Positions 18,073-24,550 of a stretch of 64,000 nt of DNA are shown here, one piece after another. The notes beneath the pieces were generated by a model. That model saw only the letters and a program-made list of their open reading frames with translations. It ran no database searches and was not told the DNA's origin. The stretch covers positions 4,898,001 to 4,962,000 of the forward strand of contig CAXXKX010000003.1 of NCBI GenBank assembly GCA_963676655.2, given 5' to 3'. The number at the start of each line of letters is the position of its first letter. Within the stretch, counting starts at the first letter, position 1. A program made the translations under genes and the position numbers. The DNA is from G963676655 sp963676655 (lineage in GTDB: Bacteria; Verrucomicrobiota; Lentisphaeria; Victivallales; Victivallaceae).

Positions 18073-18774
18073 TTAGTCCCATTTAAAATATTTATGAGTA
18101 GGTTCTTTTTGAATGTTGTTCAGGGAATTCTTTTCGTACTTGACGTGTCCGTCGCACCAAAGCACATTTGCCCCGGCGGTGTGGCGGTCGTGAAAGACCA
18201 GTGAGCCGGTCCCCGAGTTGTTTACCAAGCAGAATGCTGAAGGGGCCGCTCCGCCGTTCATATTGTTCCAACTGTCAACCATGAGTAAGGTTGAGGTCGG
18301 GTGTTGGAGCTTCGACATTTTTGCGGAGATATACAAACGGTCAGCATAATTGGGGTCAGTTGAGTTCATGGTATAGTAACAACTGCCGATGTACATATAA
18401 TTATAACCATAAGCGATGCTGTAATAATAGTACGGATTATCTTTGTGGGCGGGAAGTTCCTTGGTGTTGCCGGTCATCATTGTTGCCGACGGACACATAA
18501 ATACTTTATAATCCAACTGGTAATCGCTTTTCAGCCCCCAGGCCCAGTTCCAGACGGAATTTGCGGCGTCGGCGCGCATCCATTGCGGAAAGAAATCTTT
18601 ATTGTCGTCCCGATACATGGCAAAAGCCAGGCCCAGTTGCTTCTGATTTGATGCACACGAGATAGTACGGGCTTTTTCCCGCGCCTGATTCAGGGCGGGA
18701 AGCAGCATGCTTGCAAGGATGGCGATGATTGCGATGACGACCAGTAATTCAATGAGTGTGAAATTTTTTTTCAT
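18073..18774 (-). CDS. Pseudopilin-like protein, H-X9-DG type
   Basis: 233 residues beginning MKKNFTLIELLVVIAIIAIL, a class III prepilin signal with the conserved glutamate at +5 and one hydrophobic helix. The residue before the cleavage site is Asn rather than the usual Gly. The globular part has a cysteine near CASNQKQLG, and the C-terminus reads HTAGANVLWCDGHV, the H-X9-DG motif found in very large paralogous families of Planctomycetes and Lentisphaerae. AAAGGA precedes the ATG. It lies between the LacI regulator and the secreted glycosidase, all on one strand. It is a close paralog of the gene at 20.1 kb. The role is unknown; pseudopilins normally assemble in type II secretion or surface fibres. 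Confidence 0.85.
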   Translation of the reverse strand: MKKNFTLIELLVVIAIIAILASMLLPALNQAREKARTISCASNQKQLGLAFAMYRDDNKDFFPQWMRADAANSVWNWAWGLKSDYQLDYKVFMCPSATMMTGNTKELPAHKDNPYYYYSIAYGYNYMYIGSCYYTMNSTDPNYADRLYISAKMSKLQHPTSTLLMVDSWNNMNGGAAPSAFCLVNNSGTGSLVFHDRHTAGANVLWCDGHVKYEKNSLNNIQKEPTHKYFKWD

Positions 18775-18828
18775 AATTCGGTTCCTTTCTTTTTAACGTT
18801 GACCTTTATGATTTAGTTGACATTTCAT

Positions 18829-18843
18829 ATATCAATTTGATAT
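18829..18843. promoter_or_regulatory. 15-bp palindrome upstream of the pseudopilin gene
   Basis: ATATCAA-T-TTGATAT, a perfect inverted repeat about 55 bases before the pseudopilin start and 28 bases after the LacI stop. It resembles an operator but differs from the sites near the LacI and second pseudopilin promoters. Being pure A/T apart from two C and G pairs, it could be coincidental. Confidence 0.35.
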
Positions 18844-18870
18844 GTTCAGTTTTATGCAGTGAGCTTTTTC

Positions 18871-19905
18871 TCATGCCGGGGCGCCTCCAATAAACATGGG
18901 AGTTCCCTCCCAGAACAGATCTTCCGGGACCGGGTTGGGGCAGCCGCAACTGCCGCCAATGTTCAGGCGCGGTTTGATCTTAATATTTTTTAGTTCAGGT
19001 TTGATATCATTTGAATTTATACGATTCAAAATCAATTCAACTGTAAGAGCGGCAATTGGTTCAAGCGGCTGGATGATGGTAGTCAGTGCCGGGCACGTAA
19101 ATTCGGTAAATGTGAGGCCGTCATACCCGATTACCGCGACATCTTCCGGTACCTTTATTCCTTTTCCGGCGAGTAACGCGAGTAATTTCCCCGCGATAAT
19201 ATCGTTGGTACAGAATAAAGCGTTGACCCCGTTTTTGATTGCCGTAATGATGTCATCGGTAGCTCTGGGGTTATGCAGCAGTTCAACAAGAAAGCTCAAA
19301 GATCCTAAACCTGATTCAGCCAGAGAGGACTCCAATCCGGTCATTTTCCCGATATTGGAAAACGGGCCGGACGTAATAAAACCAACCAGGGTTCTGCCGT
19401 GCTCGATAAAATGATTTCCCGCCAGTTTCCCGCCGTATTGCGAGTCGGTTTTGCAGTCGGAAATTTCCTGGTCATGACCCAATACCACATACGGCACCGG
19501 TAATGATTCAAAATTGCGCCGGTCACAATAGTTTGAGAAAATAATGCCGTCGACACCCCGGGCCAGCAAGTCGCCAATACGACGTTTTTCCTCAACCGGA
19601 TTGCTCTGGGTTTCTTCAAGGATTGTCTGATAACCTTCTCCCCACAGGCCGCAAGTAATTTCATGAATCAGGCATGAATGGATAGGCACGGAAAACAGTG
19701 ATCCGAGAATTCCAATGGTTTTACCGGACTTCCCCCGCAGCATTCGGGCTGAAAGATTTGGCCGGTAGCCCATTTCAGCCGCAATCCGGTCTATTTTGGT
19801 CCGCATTGACCTGGATACATGCCCGGGACGGTTGTTCAGGGTCAGAGAAACCGCAGTTTGAGATACTCCGGCGGCTTTGGCCACATCTTTCATCGTTACT
19901 GTCAT
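18871..19905 (-). CDS. LacI-family transcriptional regulator
   Basis: 344 residues. The N-terminus TMKDVAKAAGVSQTAVSLTLN is the LacI helix-turn-helix, followed by the hinge (YRPNLSARMLRGKSG) and a periplasmic-binding-protein-like sugar-sensing domain with TIGILGSLF, DGIIFSNYC and VAVIGYDGLTF. The family represses or activates sugar-use genes on binding a carbohydrate. It is the first gene of a minus-strand unit with the pseudopilin and two secreted glycosidases. Its promoter carries a palindromic site, and a matching half-site lies at the promoter of the other pseudopilin, so it probably controls both and itself. The C-terminus has a short Cys-containing tail (NIGGSCGCPNP) of unknown use. Confidence 0.9.
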   Translation of the reverse strand: MTVTMKDVAKAAGVSQTAVSLTLNNRPGHVSRSMRTKIDRIAAEMGYRPNLSARMLRGKSGKTIGILGSLFSVPIHSCLIHEITCGLWGEGYQTILEETQSNPVEEKRRIGDLLARGVDGIIFSNYCDRRNFESLPVPYVVLGHDQEISDCKTDSQYGGKLAGNHFIEHGRTLVGFITSGPFSNIGKMTGLESSLAESGLGSLSFLVELLHNPRATDDIITAIKNGVNALFCTNDIIAGKLLALLAGKGIKVPEDVAVIGYDGLTFTEFTCPALTTIIQPLEPIAALTVELILNRINSNDIKPELKNIKIKPRLNIGGSCGCPNPVPEDLFWEGTPMFIGGAPA

Positions 19906-19937
19906 TATACAGTTCTTTTACGTTTATATTTTCTCTT

Positions 19938-19985
19938 GGTAAATCGTATTACCTCTATTATACAACCTTAAATATATGATTGCAA
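19938..19985 (-). promoter_or_regulatory. Promoter and candidate operator of the LacI-family gene
   Basis: On the minus strand: TTGCAA (19985-19980), a 17-base spacer, TATAAT (19962-19957), then the palindrome GGTAATACGATTTACC (19953-19938) directly downstream of the -10 box. The central CG and 6 of 8 symmetric positions are typical of LacI-family operators, and the position would allow autorepression. The 12-mer AGAGGTAATACG recurs at 20878-20889. Confidence 0.6.
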
Positions 19986-20106
19986 CAGGCGGTTCAATTT
20001 TTTTCAGAAAATGGTACTGACAGGGTAATCATTACTTGCCGGGCAATGCAAATAACAAAGAAACATTTTATATTGCATTGCCCGTTATCCGGTCGCTTCT
20101 GGACAT

Positions 20107-20808
20107 TTAATTCCGTTTAAAGTATTTCTTGGATGGCTCCTGCTGGATATTTTGCAAAGAGTGTTTTTCATATGTTACATGCCCATCGCACCACAGTACG
20201 TTTGCTCCATCATTGTGACGATCATGAAAAACCAGAGACCCGGTACCGGAATTATTGACCAGGCAGAAAGAGTAGGGCGGGTTGCCCGAATATTGATTGT
20301 TCCAACAGTCAACCGTCAGCAGAGTGGTTGACGGATGCCTTAATTGCGAGCGGTTGGCGGGAACATAAAGTCTGCTTGCATAATTGGGGGCGCTGCTGGG
20401 AATGTCATAGTAACTGCCGCCGACATAGTAAAAGTTATACCCGTAATGAGCATAATAATGATAAAGCGGTGAATCCGGATGATCCGCCAGGACTTTTGAA
20501 TTACCGGTAAACATTGTAGCTGAAGGGCAGGTAAATACTTTGCTGTCCTTTACATAGTTTTCTCGCAAAGCCCAGGCCCAGTTCCAAACAGAATTGGAAA
20601 CCCCTTCGAACATATATGGCGGATACCTGGCGTCATTGTCGTCAAGATACAGGGCAAAGCCCAAGCCGAGTTGTTTTTGGTTTGCCGCGCACTTGATGGT
20701 TCTGGCTTTTTCTCTTGCCTGATTAAGCGCCGGGAGCAGCATGCTGGCTAATATTGCGATAATCGCGATCACAACCAGCAGTTCGATCAATGTGAATGTC
20801 TTCTTCAT
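20107..20808 (-). CDS. Pseudopilin-like protein, H-X9-DG type, second copy
   Basis: 233 residues beginning MKKTFTLIELLVVIAIIAIL, with Thr instead of Gly before the predicted cleavage site. The C-terminal motif is HNDGANVLWCDGHV (H-X9-DG). It aligns along its whole length with the pseudopilin at 18.1 kb, sharing SVWNWAW, VFxCPSATM, CLVNNSGTGSLVFHDRH and the same ending, so the two arose by duplication around the LacI gene. The ATG at 20808 has GGAG 8 bases upstream and is preferred over an in-frame ATT nine codons earlier. It is monocistronic with its own strong promoter and no adjacent glycosidase. Confidence 0.85.
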   Translation of the reverse strand: MKKTFTLIELLVVIAIIAILASMLLPALNQAREKARTIKCAANQKQLGLGFALYLDDNDARYPPYMFEGVSNSVWNWAWALRENYVKDSKVFTCPSATMFTGNSKVLADHPDSPLYHYYAHYGYNFYYVGGSYYDIPSSAPNYASRLYVPANRSQLRHPSTTLLTVDCWNNQYSGNPPYSFCLVNNSGTGSLVFHDRHNDGANVLWCDGHVTYEKHSLQNIQQEPSKKYFKRN

Positions 20809-20849
20809 AATAGTTCTCCAATTGTTAAAAATCAATCTGTCTATTTATA

Positions 20850-20892
20850 ATTATATGGTATTATTCTTTTGATTGCAAGAGGTAATACGTAT
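20850..20892 (-). promoter_or_regulatory. Promoter of the second pseudopilin gene with LacI half-site
   Basis: On the minus strand: TTGCAA (20878-20873), 17 bases, TATAAT (20855-20850). On the plus strand AGAGGTAATACG (20878-20889) immediately abuts the -35 box and equals the half-site in the LacI promoter; the core AATACGTATT is a perfect 10-bp palindrome. The upstream position would suit activation rather than simple repression. Confidence 0.55.
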
Positions 20893-20973
20893 TTTTGAAC
20901 TGATTATTGGAATTTTTCTATAAAACCATTTCCTCCTTTTTTTTAATCTTACGAATATGTTACGTTTTGAGCT

Positions 20974-21010
20974 TGTGGTTGACACTTTTGTCAAATATAA
21001 ACAACCACAA
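20974..21010. promoter_or_regulatory. Double inverted repeat before phage-like genes
   Basis: An outer pair TTGTGGTTG / CAACCACAA encloses an inner perfect hairpin TTGACA-CTTT-TGTCAA. It ends 14 bases before the start of the first phage-like gene, just upstream of its AGGAG. It could be an operator or an mRNA leader hairpin. The rest of 20893-20973 is AT-rich with nothing recognisable. Confidence 0.4.
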
Positions 21011-21024
21011 TCAGGAGATTAAAA

Positions 21025-21327
21025 ATGTTGGAAAACAGATTTCACACAACTGTGTCCGTAAAAGTCCCGAACGGGACTTATGTCGATGGAAAACCGCAAT
21101 ATGATGAATATGCCGGAGAGGCGTTTGAAACAGCCGCGACTGAACTGGATTTGAAAGAACCGGTCGGTATGAGTGTCGACCGGGTGTTTCTGGTCAGGTG
21201 CCAGGCGGAAGTTGTCGCCGGTTCGATTATCACTTCCGGCGGCAGGGATTTCCGAATCCAGAATGTCCGCAAATGCCGCCGGCTTAACGGCACGGATTTT
21301 TGCTATCGCTGTCAAACCACCAAATAA
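21025..21327 (+). CDS. Small phage-like protein (possible head-tail connector)
   Basis: 100 residues, soluble and beta-rich by composition: HTTVSVKVPNGTYVDGKPQYDEYAGEAFE, then VFLVRCQAEVVAGSIITSGGRDFRIQNVRKC. I do not recognise a defined family. The size, the DGKPQYDEYAG-type opening and its position directly before a tail-terminator-like and a terminase-like gene suggest a head-closure or head-tail joining protein. AGGAG lies 7 bases before the ATG. The next gene begins 12 bases downstream on the same strand. Confidence 0.45.
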   Translation: MLENRFHTTVSVKVPNGTYVDGKPQYDEYAGEAFETAATELDLKEPVGMSVDRVFLVRCQAEVVAGSIITSGGRDFRIQNVRKCRRLNGTDFCYRCQTTK

Positions 21328-21339
21328 AGGAAAATTACC

Positions 21340-21753
21340 ATGGATACCGTAACTATTGAACAAGCCGTGGTCAGCTATCTGGCCGGACAACTTAATATGA
21401 CTATTGACAATGATATTTTTCGCGGGGGAATGCCGTCGGAAACGACTGACGCTGCGGCGCTGGTTTTTGAACAGCGCGAGGCAGTTGAGAGACGGTCACA
21501 AGACGCATTTTCCGCTTCCCTTTTTGTGCGTCGGACTGATCGTGATTCTCTGCTTGCAGTTGAAGCACAATTCTCCGCCATCCTGCCGGTATTCGGTGTG
21601 TCCAGTGCGATCACCGGTTACACCGTCCTGCTCCACTCGCTCCGGCGGGACGGGTACGGCGGCATTTCCCCCGCGTCTTTTAACGGAGAAGAATGCTATT
21701 TACTCCAGCAGAAACTGATTGTCACCGTCAACTCCGTTACCGCTAACCCTTGA
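21340..21753 (+). CDS. Phage minor capsid / tail terminator-like protein
   Basis: 137 residues: IEQAVVSYLAGQLNM at the start, RGGMPSETTDAAALVFEQREAV in the first third, a central helix with RRTDRDSLLAVEAQFSAIL, and a beta-strand end (CYLLQQKLIVTVNSV). This order resembles small tail-terminator or minor capsid proteins of tailed phages. It sits between the 100-residue gene and the terminase-like gene with very short gaps, as in a morphogenesis operon. The assignment rests on fold-level resemblance and context. Confidence 0.45.
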   Translation: MDTVTIEQAVVSYLAGQLNMTIDNDIFRGGMPSETTDAAALVFEQREAVERRSQDAFSASLFVRRTDRDSLLAVEAQFSAILPVFGVSSAITGYTVLLHSLRRDGYGGISPASFNGEECYLLQQKLIVTVNSVTANP

Positions 21754-21769
21754 TCCATAAGGAGGATAT

Positions 21770-22210
21770 ATGGCTCGTGAATTTTACCGTGAGCACTTTC
21801 CGAAAATTGCCGAAGGTCTGGCCCGTCAGGGCCGGACAAACGCTGAGATTGCCGCTTACCTTGAGATATCTGAAACTACTTTCTACAATTACCTGAAAAA
21901 ATTTCCGGAATTTGCCGATGCGGTAAAGCGCGGCAAGGCCCCGGTTGACTTCGATGTGGAAACTTCATTGTTAAAGCTGGCTACAGGTTACGATGCTACA
22001 GAAATTCAGGAGGAGGCGATTATCGATGCCGATACCGGCGAAGAAGTCAAGACCAAACGCAAGACGGTAACCAAGCATGTCCCGCCAAGTGTTTCGGCGG
22101 CCATGTTCTGGCTGAAAAACCGGCTTCCGGACAATTGGCGTGAAAGGCAGAAGGATGAAGAAAAACTCGATATCAACCTGCATTTCGATAAAGACGATGA
22201 AAAATTGTGA
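21770..22210 (+). CDS. Phage terminase small subunit-like DNA-binding protein
   Basis: 146 residues. The N-terminal half is a helix-turn-helix (GRTNAEIAAYLEISETTFYNYL), and the C-terminal half has the ending typical of many small terminases, HVPPSVSAAMFWLKNRLPDNWRER. Small terminases recognise phage DNA and recruit the large subunit for packaging. GGAGG precedes the ATG. No large terminase, portal or capsid gene follows; only 72 bases later lies the tRNA-Gly 3'-end copy. The three genes are thus a remnant or a domesticated cassette, out of normal phage order, where the terminase comes first. Confidence 0.6.
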   Translation: MAREFYREHFPKIAEGLARQGRTNAEIAAYLEISETTFYNYLKKFPEFADAVKRGKAPVDFDVETSLLKLATGYDATEIQEEAIIDADTGEEVKTKRKTVTKHVPPSVSAAMFWLKNRLPDNWRERQKDEEKLDINLHFDKDDEKL

Positions 22211-22281
22211 AGGGTATGCGGACACAAAGCTAATTAGTGCATTACCTATAAGTCTTACATGACCTGTAGAATATAAAAAAC

Positions 22282-22303
22282 TGGAGCGGGCGACCGGAGT
22301 TGA
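22282..22303 (-). repeat. Duplicated tRNA-Gly 3' end (candidate attachment site)
   Basis: These 22 bases match 31189-31210 at 21 positions and in the same orientation. They correspond exactly to the tRNA-Gly 3' part from the T-loop through the acceptor strand to the encoded CCA. No other part of a tRNA is present here, so this is not a gene. Such copies are left when an integrase inserts DNA into a tRNA 3' end. Confidence 0.75.
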
Positions 22304-22424
22304 GTCTGGATCCTGTTGTGCCTCAATTTTTTCTTAGCACTAAATGCATATCTTCATTTTTTAGGGGGCGTTTACTTTTTCAATTTTCTAAAATAAATAT
22401 TGTTCCACTTTTTTAAATTATGGG

Positions 22425-22479
22425 TTGACTTTCTTTTACTAATCATGTATAATACAATTACGAACCGGTTCGAACCGGT
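22425..22479 (+). promoter_or_regulatory. Promoter with palindromic operator of the GntR-type gene
   Basis: TTGACT (22425-22430), 17 bases, TATAAT (22448-22453), then the perfect 16-bp palindrome ACCGGTTCGAACCGGT (22464-22479) over the expected transcription start. The regulator gene starts 29 bases later. This is a clear design for autorepression; the palindrome is GC-rich within an otherwise AT-rich leader. I did not see the palindrome elsewhere in the island. Confidence 0.75.
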
Positions 22480-22508
22480 CATGGCATTAGAGAGTTAGGA
22501 AGACAAAT

Positions 22509-23633
22509 ATGATGCAAAGATTAGTGGACAAAAAGATGAATAACAAATCATTGCCGGATTTGATAGTTGAAAAAATAATTTCAGATATTCACTCCGGGAA
22601 ACTAAAGCCGGGCGATTGTCTCCCTGGAGAGCGTTCACTTGCAAAGAAATATGGTTGGGGGCGCGGCTCTATTATTGAGGCTATCAAGCGGCTTCAACAG
22701 GAAAAATATGTTGAACGTTTTCCCGGGCGTGGTACATTTATAGTTGAAAATATTCATCAGACGATGTCTTTGGTGCGGTTACTATTTGTTTCTCCAACTC
22801 CCGTTATTTCACGTGAAATACTGAATCCTGAAAATTTTTCTATTTACATGACTGTGTTTCAGGGGATGGTTTTATATGCTGGGCAACATAACACGCAAGT
22901 TGTTTTTCAATGTTTTCCAGAAACAGATGACGCGTCCGAGTTAGAACGCCAGTATGAAAAAGCATTAGAGTATGATGGAGCGATATTTATTGGTTCTAAT
23001 GATTTAAGTCGCCTGAGAAGAAAATTAACCGGAAATCATTTTAATGTAGGTTGCGTTGCAGGTTTTAGTGCCAAACCGTCTGAATTTGAACATCGTGTGC
23101 TTTCTTCTCATAAACTCGGAGTTCAAAAAATTGCAAATTATTTAAAAAGTCGCGAATATAAAAAAATTGCAATCGTTGTTGGTCAAGCAGGTTTCTCTCT
23201 TTCAGAGAACGAAGAATATAAAGTGCGAGTGCTACGAGATGAACTTTCGGATTATATGAGAGTTGAAGATAAACATATTTACAATATGCCAAAGTCAACA
23301 GATTACAACGACTTACAATTTACGATTTCCCGGGAATTTTGCGAAGATTATGAATTGATAATATGCTTTAACACTCATGTAATTCCCCAAATATACCAAC
23401 AGTTATTGACGCAAAGGCTTCTCCCGGGAGAAGATATTGATTTGATAGCTATGTGTAGCGAGCACATGGTGGAAAATATGGTACCAAGTATGACTTATAT
23501 CAAGACCCCTCTTTTTACTATTGGAGAAAAATTATGCCAGAGTGTGGTAGACGAAGCAAGAGGACATAAAGCAGGGAAGGCTTATATTAAACTTGAGCCG
23601 GAATTAGTCATTGGACAATCCTCCAGAAAGTGA
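22509..23633 (+). CDS. GntR-type HTH regulator with LacI-like sensor domain
   Basis: 374 residues. Residues about 15-75 are a GntR winged helix (KLKPGDCLPGERSLAKKYGWGRGSIIEAIKRLQ, then FPGRGTFIVEN). The remaining about 290 residues resemble the periplasmic-binding sensor of LacI regulators (LEYDGAIFIGSNDL, YKKIAIVVGQAG, LIICFNTHVI), the arrangement of the AraR-like subfamily that senses sugars. AGGAAG precedes two possible starts, ATG at 22509 and at 22512. It is the first gene of the island and its promoter carries a perfect palindrome, so it likely regulates itself and the four genes downstream in response to a sugar. Confidence 0.82.
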   Translation: MMQRLVDKKMNNKSLPDLIVEKIISDIHSGKLKPGDCLPGERSLAKKYGWGRGSIIEAIKRLQQEKYVERFPGRGTFIVENIHQTMSLVRLLFVSPTPVISREILNPENFSIYMTVFQGMVLYAGQHNTQVVFQCFPETDDASELERQYEKALEYDGAIFIGSNDLSRLRRKLTGNHFNVGCVAGFSAKPSEFEHRVLSSHKLGVQKIANYLKSREYKKIAIVVGQAGFSLSENEEYKVRVLRDELSDYMRVEDKHIYNMPKSTDYNDLQFTISREFCEDYELIICFNTHVIPQIYQQLLTQRLLPGEDIDLIAMCSEHMVENMVPSMTYIKTPLFTIGEKLCQSVVDEARGHKAGKAYIKLEPELVIGQSSRK

Positions 23634-23767
23634 AATGACTATAGTCTGTATCTGATAAATATTAATGTGTAATAACAATGAAAGTTTTTTTGAGTTTTTC
23701 AATTTAAGAATCTAACAATTATCTAAGTTTCAAAATTAATTTGACCTAAAATGAAAGGAAATGGACA

Positions 23768-24436
23768 ATGTTAAAAAGAGTTAAAAATTTCACACTTATA
23801 GAGCTTTTGGTAGTTATTGCTATAATTGCGATTCTGGCGTCTATGCTGTTGCCGGCGCTTAATCAAGCCAGGGAAAAAGCAAAAGGCATTTCCTGCGCTA
23901 ACAATCTCAAAACCTGGGGAACCTGGGCGGCATTTTATGGTGATGAGATGAATGGTTATTATATACCAGTATGGATTGTTAGTGCTAAAAATGGAACTAC
24001 TTATTTAAATTGTCGCGATTGGGATGGCTACATAAGGGCTACATATGCGCAAGGCATTTCAAAAGAGAAATGGAACAAAACTGGAACGGCATCCAATGCT
24101 TGTCCGTCACATATTAACAGCCCTAGAAATACAACCATAAATTACCGTTTCTACAGCTACACTTCTTCCTTGGGATTGACTGGTTATAAGTATGAAAATG
24201 GTGGATATGTCCCACACAAGCTGTCAAGATTGAAAAATATCAGTAAGATTCCTGCAATGTGTGATAATATAAACGTTAGTACTAATCTAGTATTTAATCA
24301 AATAAACTATACAACTGCGATAGGCTGGAAAATTCATGCAAATCACGCGAATTTCTTATTTGTTGATGGCCATGTGAATAGCAAAAAGCTAGGCGACTTT
24401 ACCGCTGAAGATTTTAATATAAATAATTTCCTGTGA
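23768..24436 (+). CDS. Pseudopilin-like protein of the island
   Basis: 222 residues with a short basic leader, then NFTLIELLVVIAIIAILASM, again without Gly at -1. The C-terminal third has IHANHANFLFVDGHV, where the first histidine is nine residues before DG, fitting H-X9-DG. The middle differs from the two pseudopilins at 18-20.8 kb, so it is a separate lineage with the same plan. It lies between the regulator and the giant secreted protein, as in the LacI locus. It is anchored in the membrane by one N-terminal helix; whether it is processed and polymerised cannot be told from sequence. Confidence 0.82.
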   Translation: MLKRVKNFTLIELLVVIAIIAILASMLLPALNQAREKAKGISCANNLKTWGTWAAFYGDEMNGYYIPVWIVSAKNGTTYLNCRDWDGYIRATYAQGISKEKWNKTGTASNACPSHINSPRNTTINYRFYSYTSSLGLTGYKYENGGYVPHKLSRLKNISKIPAMCDNINVSTNLVFNQINYTTAIGWKIHANHANFLFVDGHVNSKKLGDFTAEDFNINNFL

Positions 24437-24550
24437 TCTCAAAACATTAAACAGAAATCATATGGATATTAGTAAAAAAACGCAATGATTTTTAAATGAA
24501 AAAAAATCTTTTGAGAGATTTAATTTTTCAAACTAAAGGGATGAAATAAC

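Noticed and set aside
22282..22340. A second tRNA-Gly gene
   Set aside because: Only the last 22 bases of a tRNA match; no anticodon arm or 5' acceptor strand is present.
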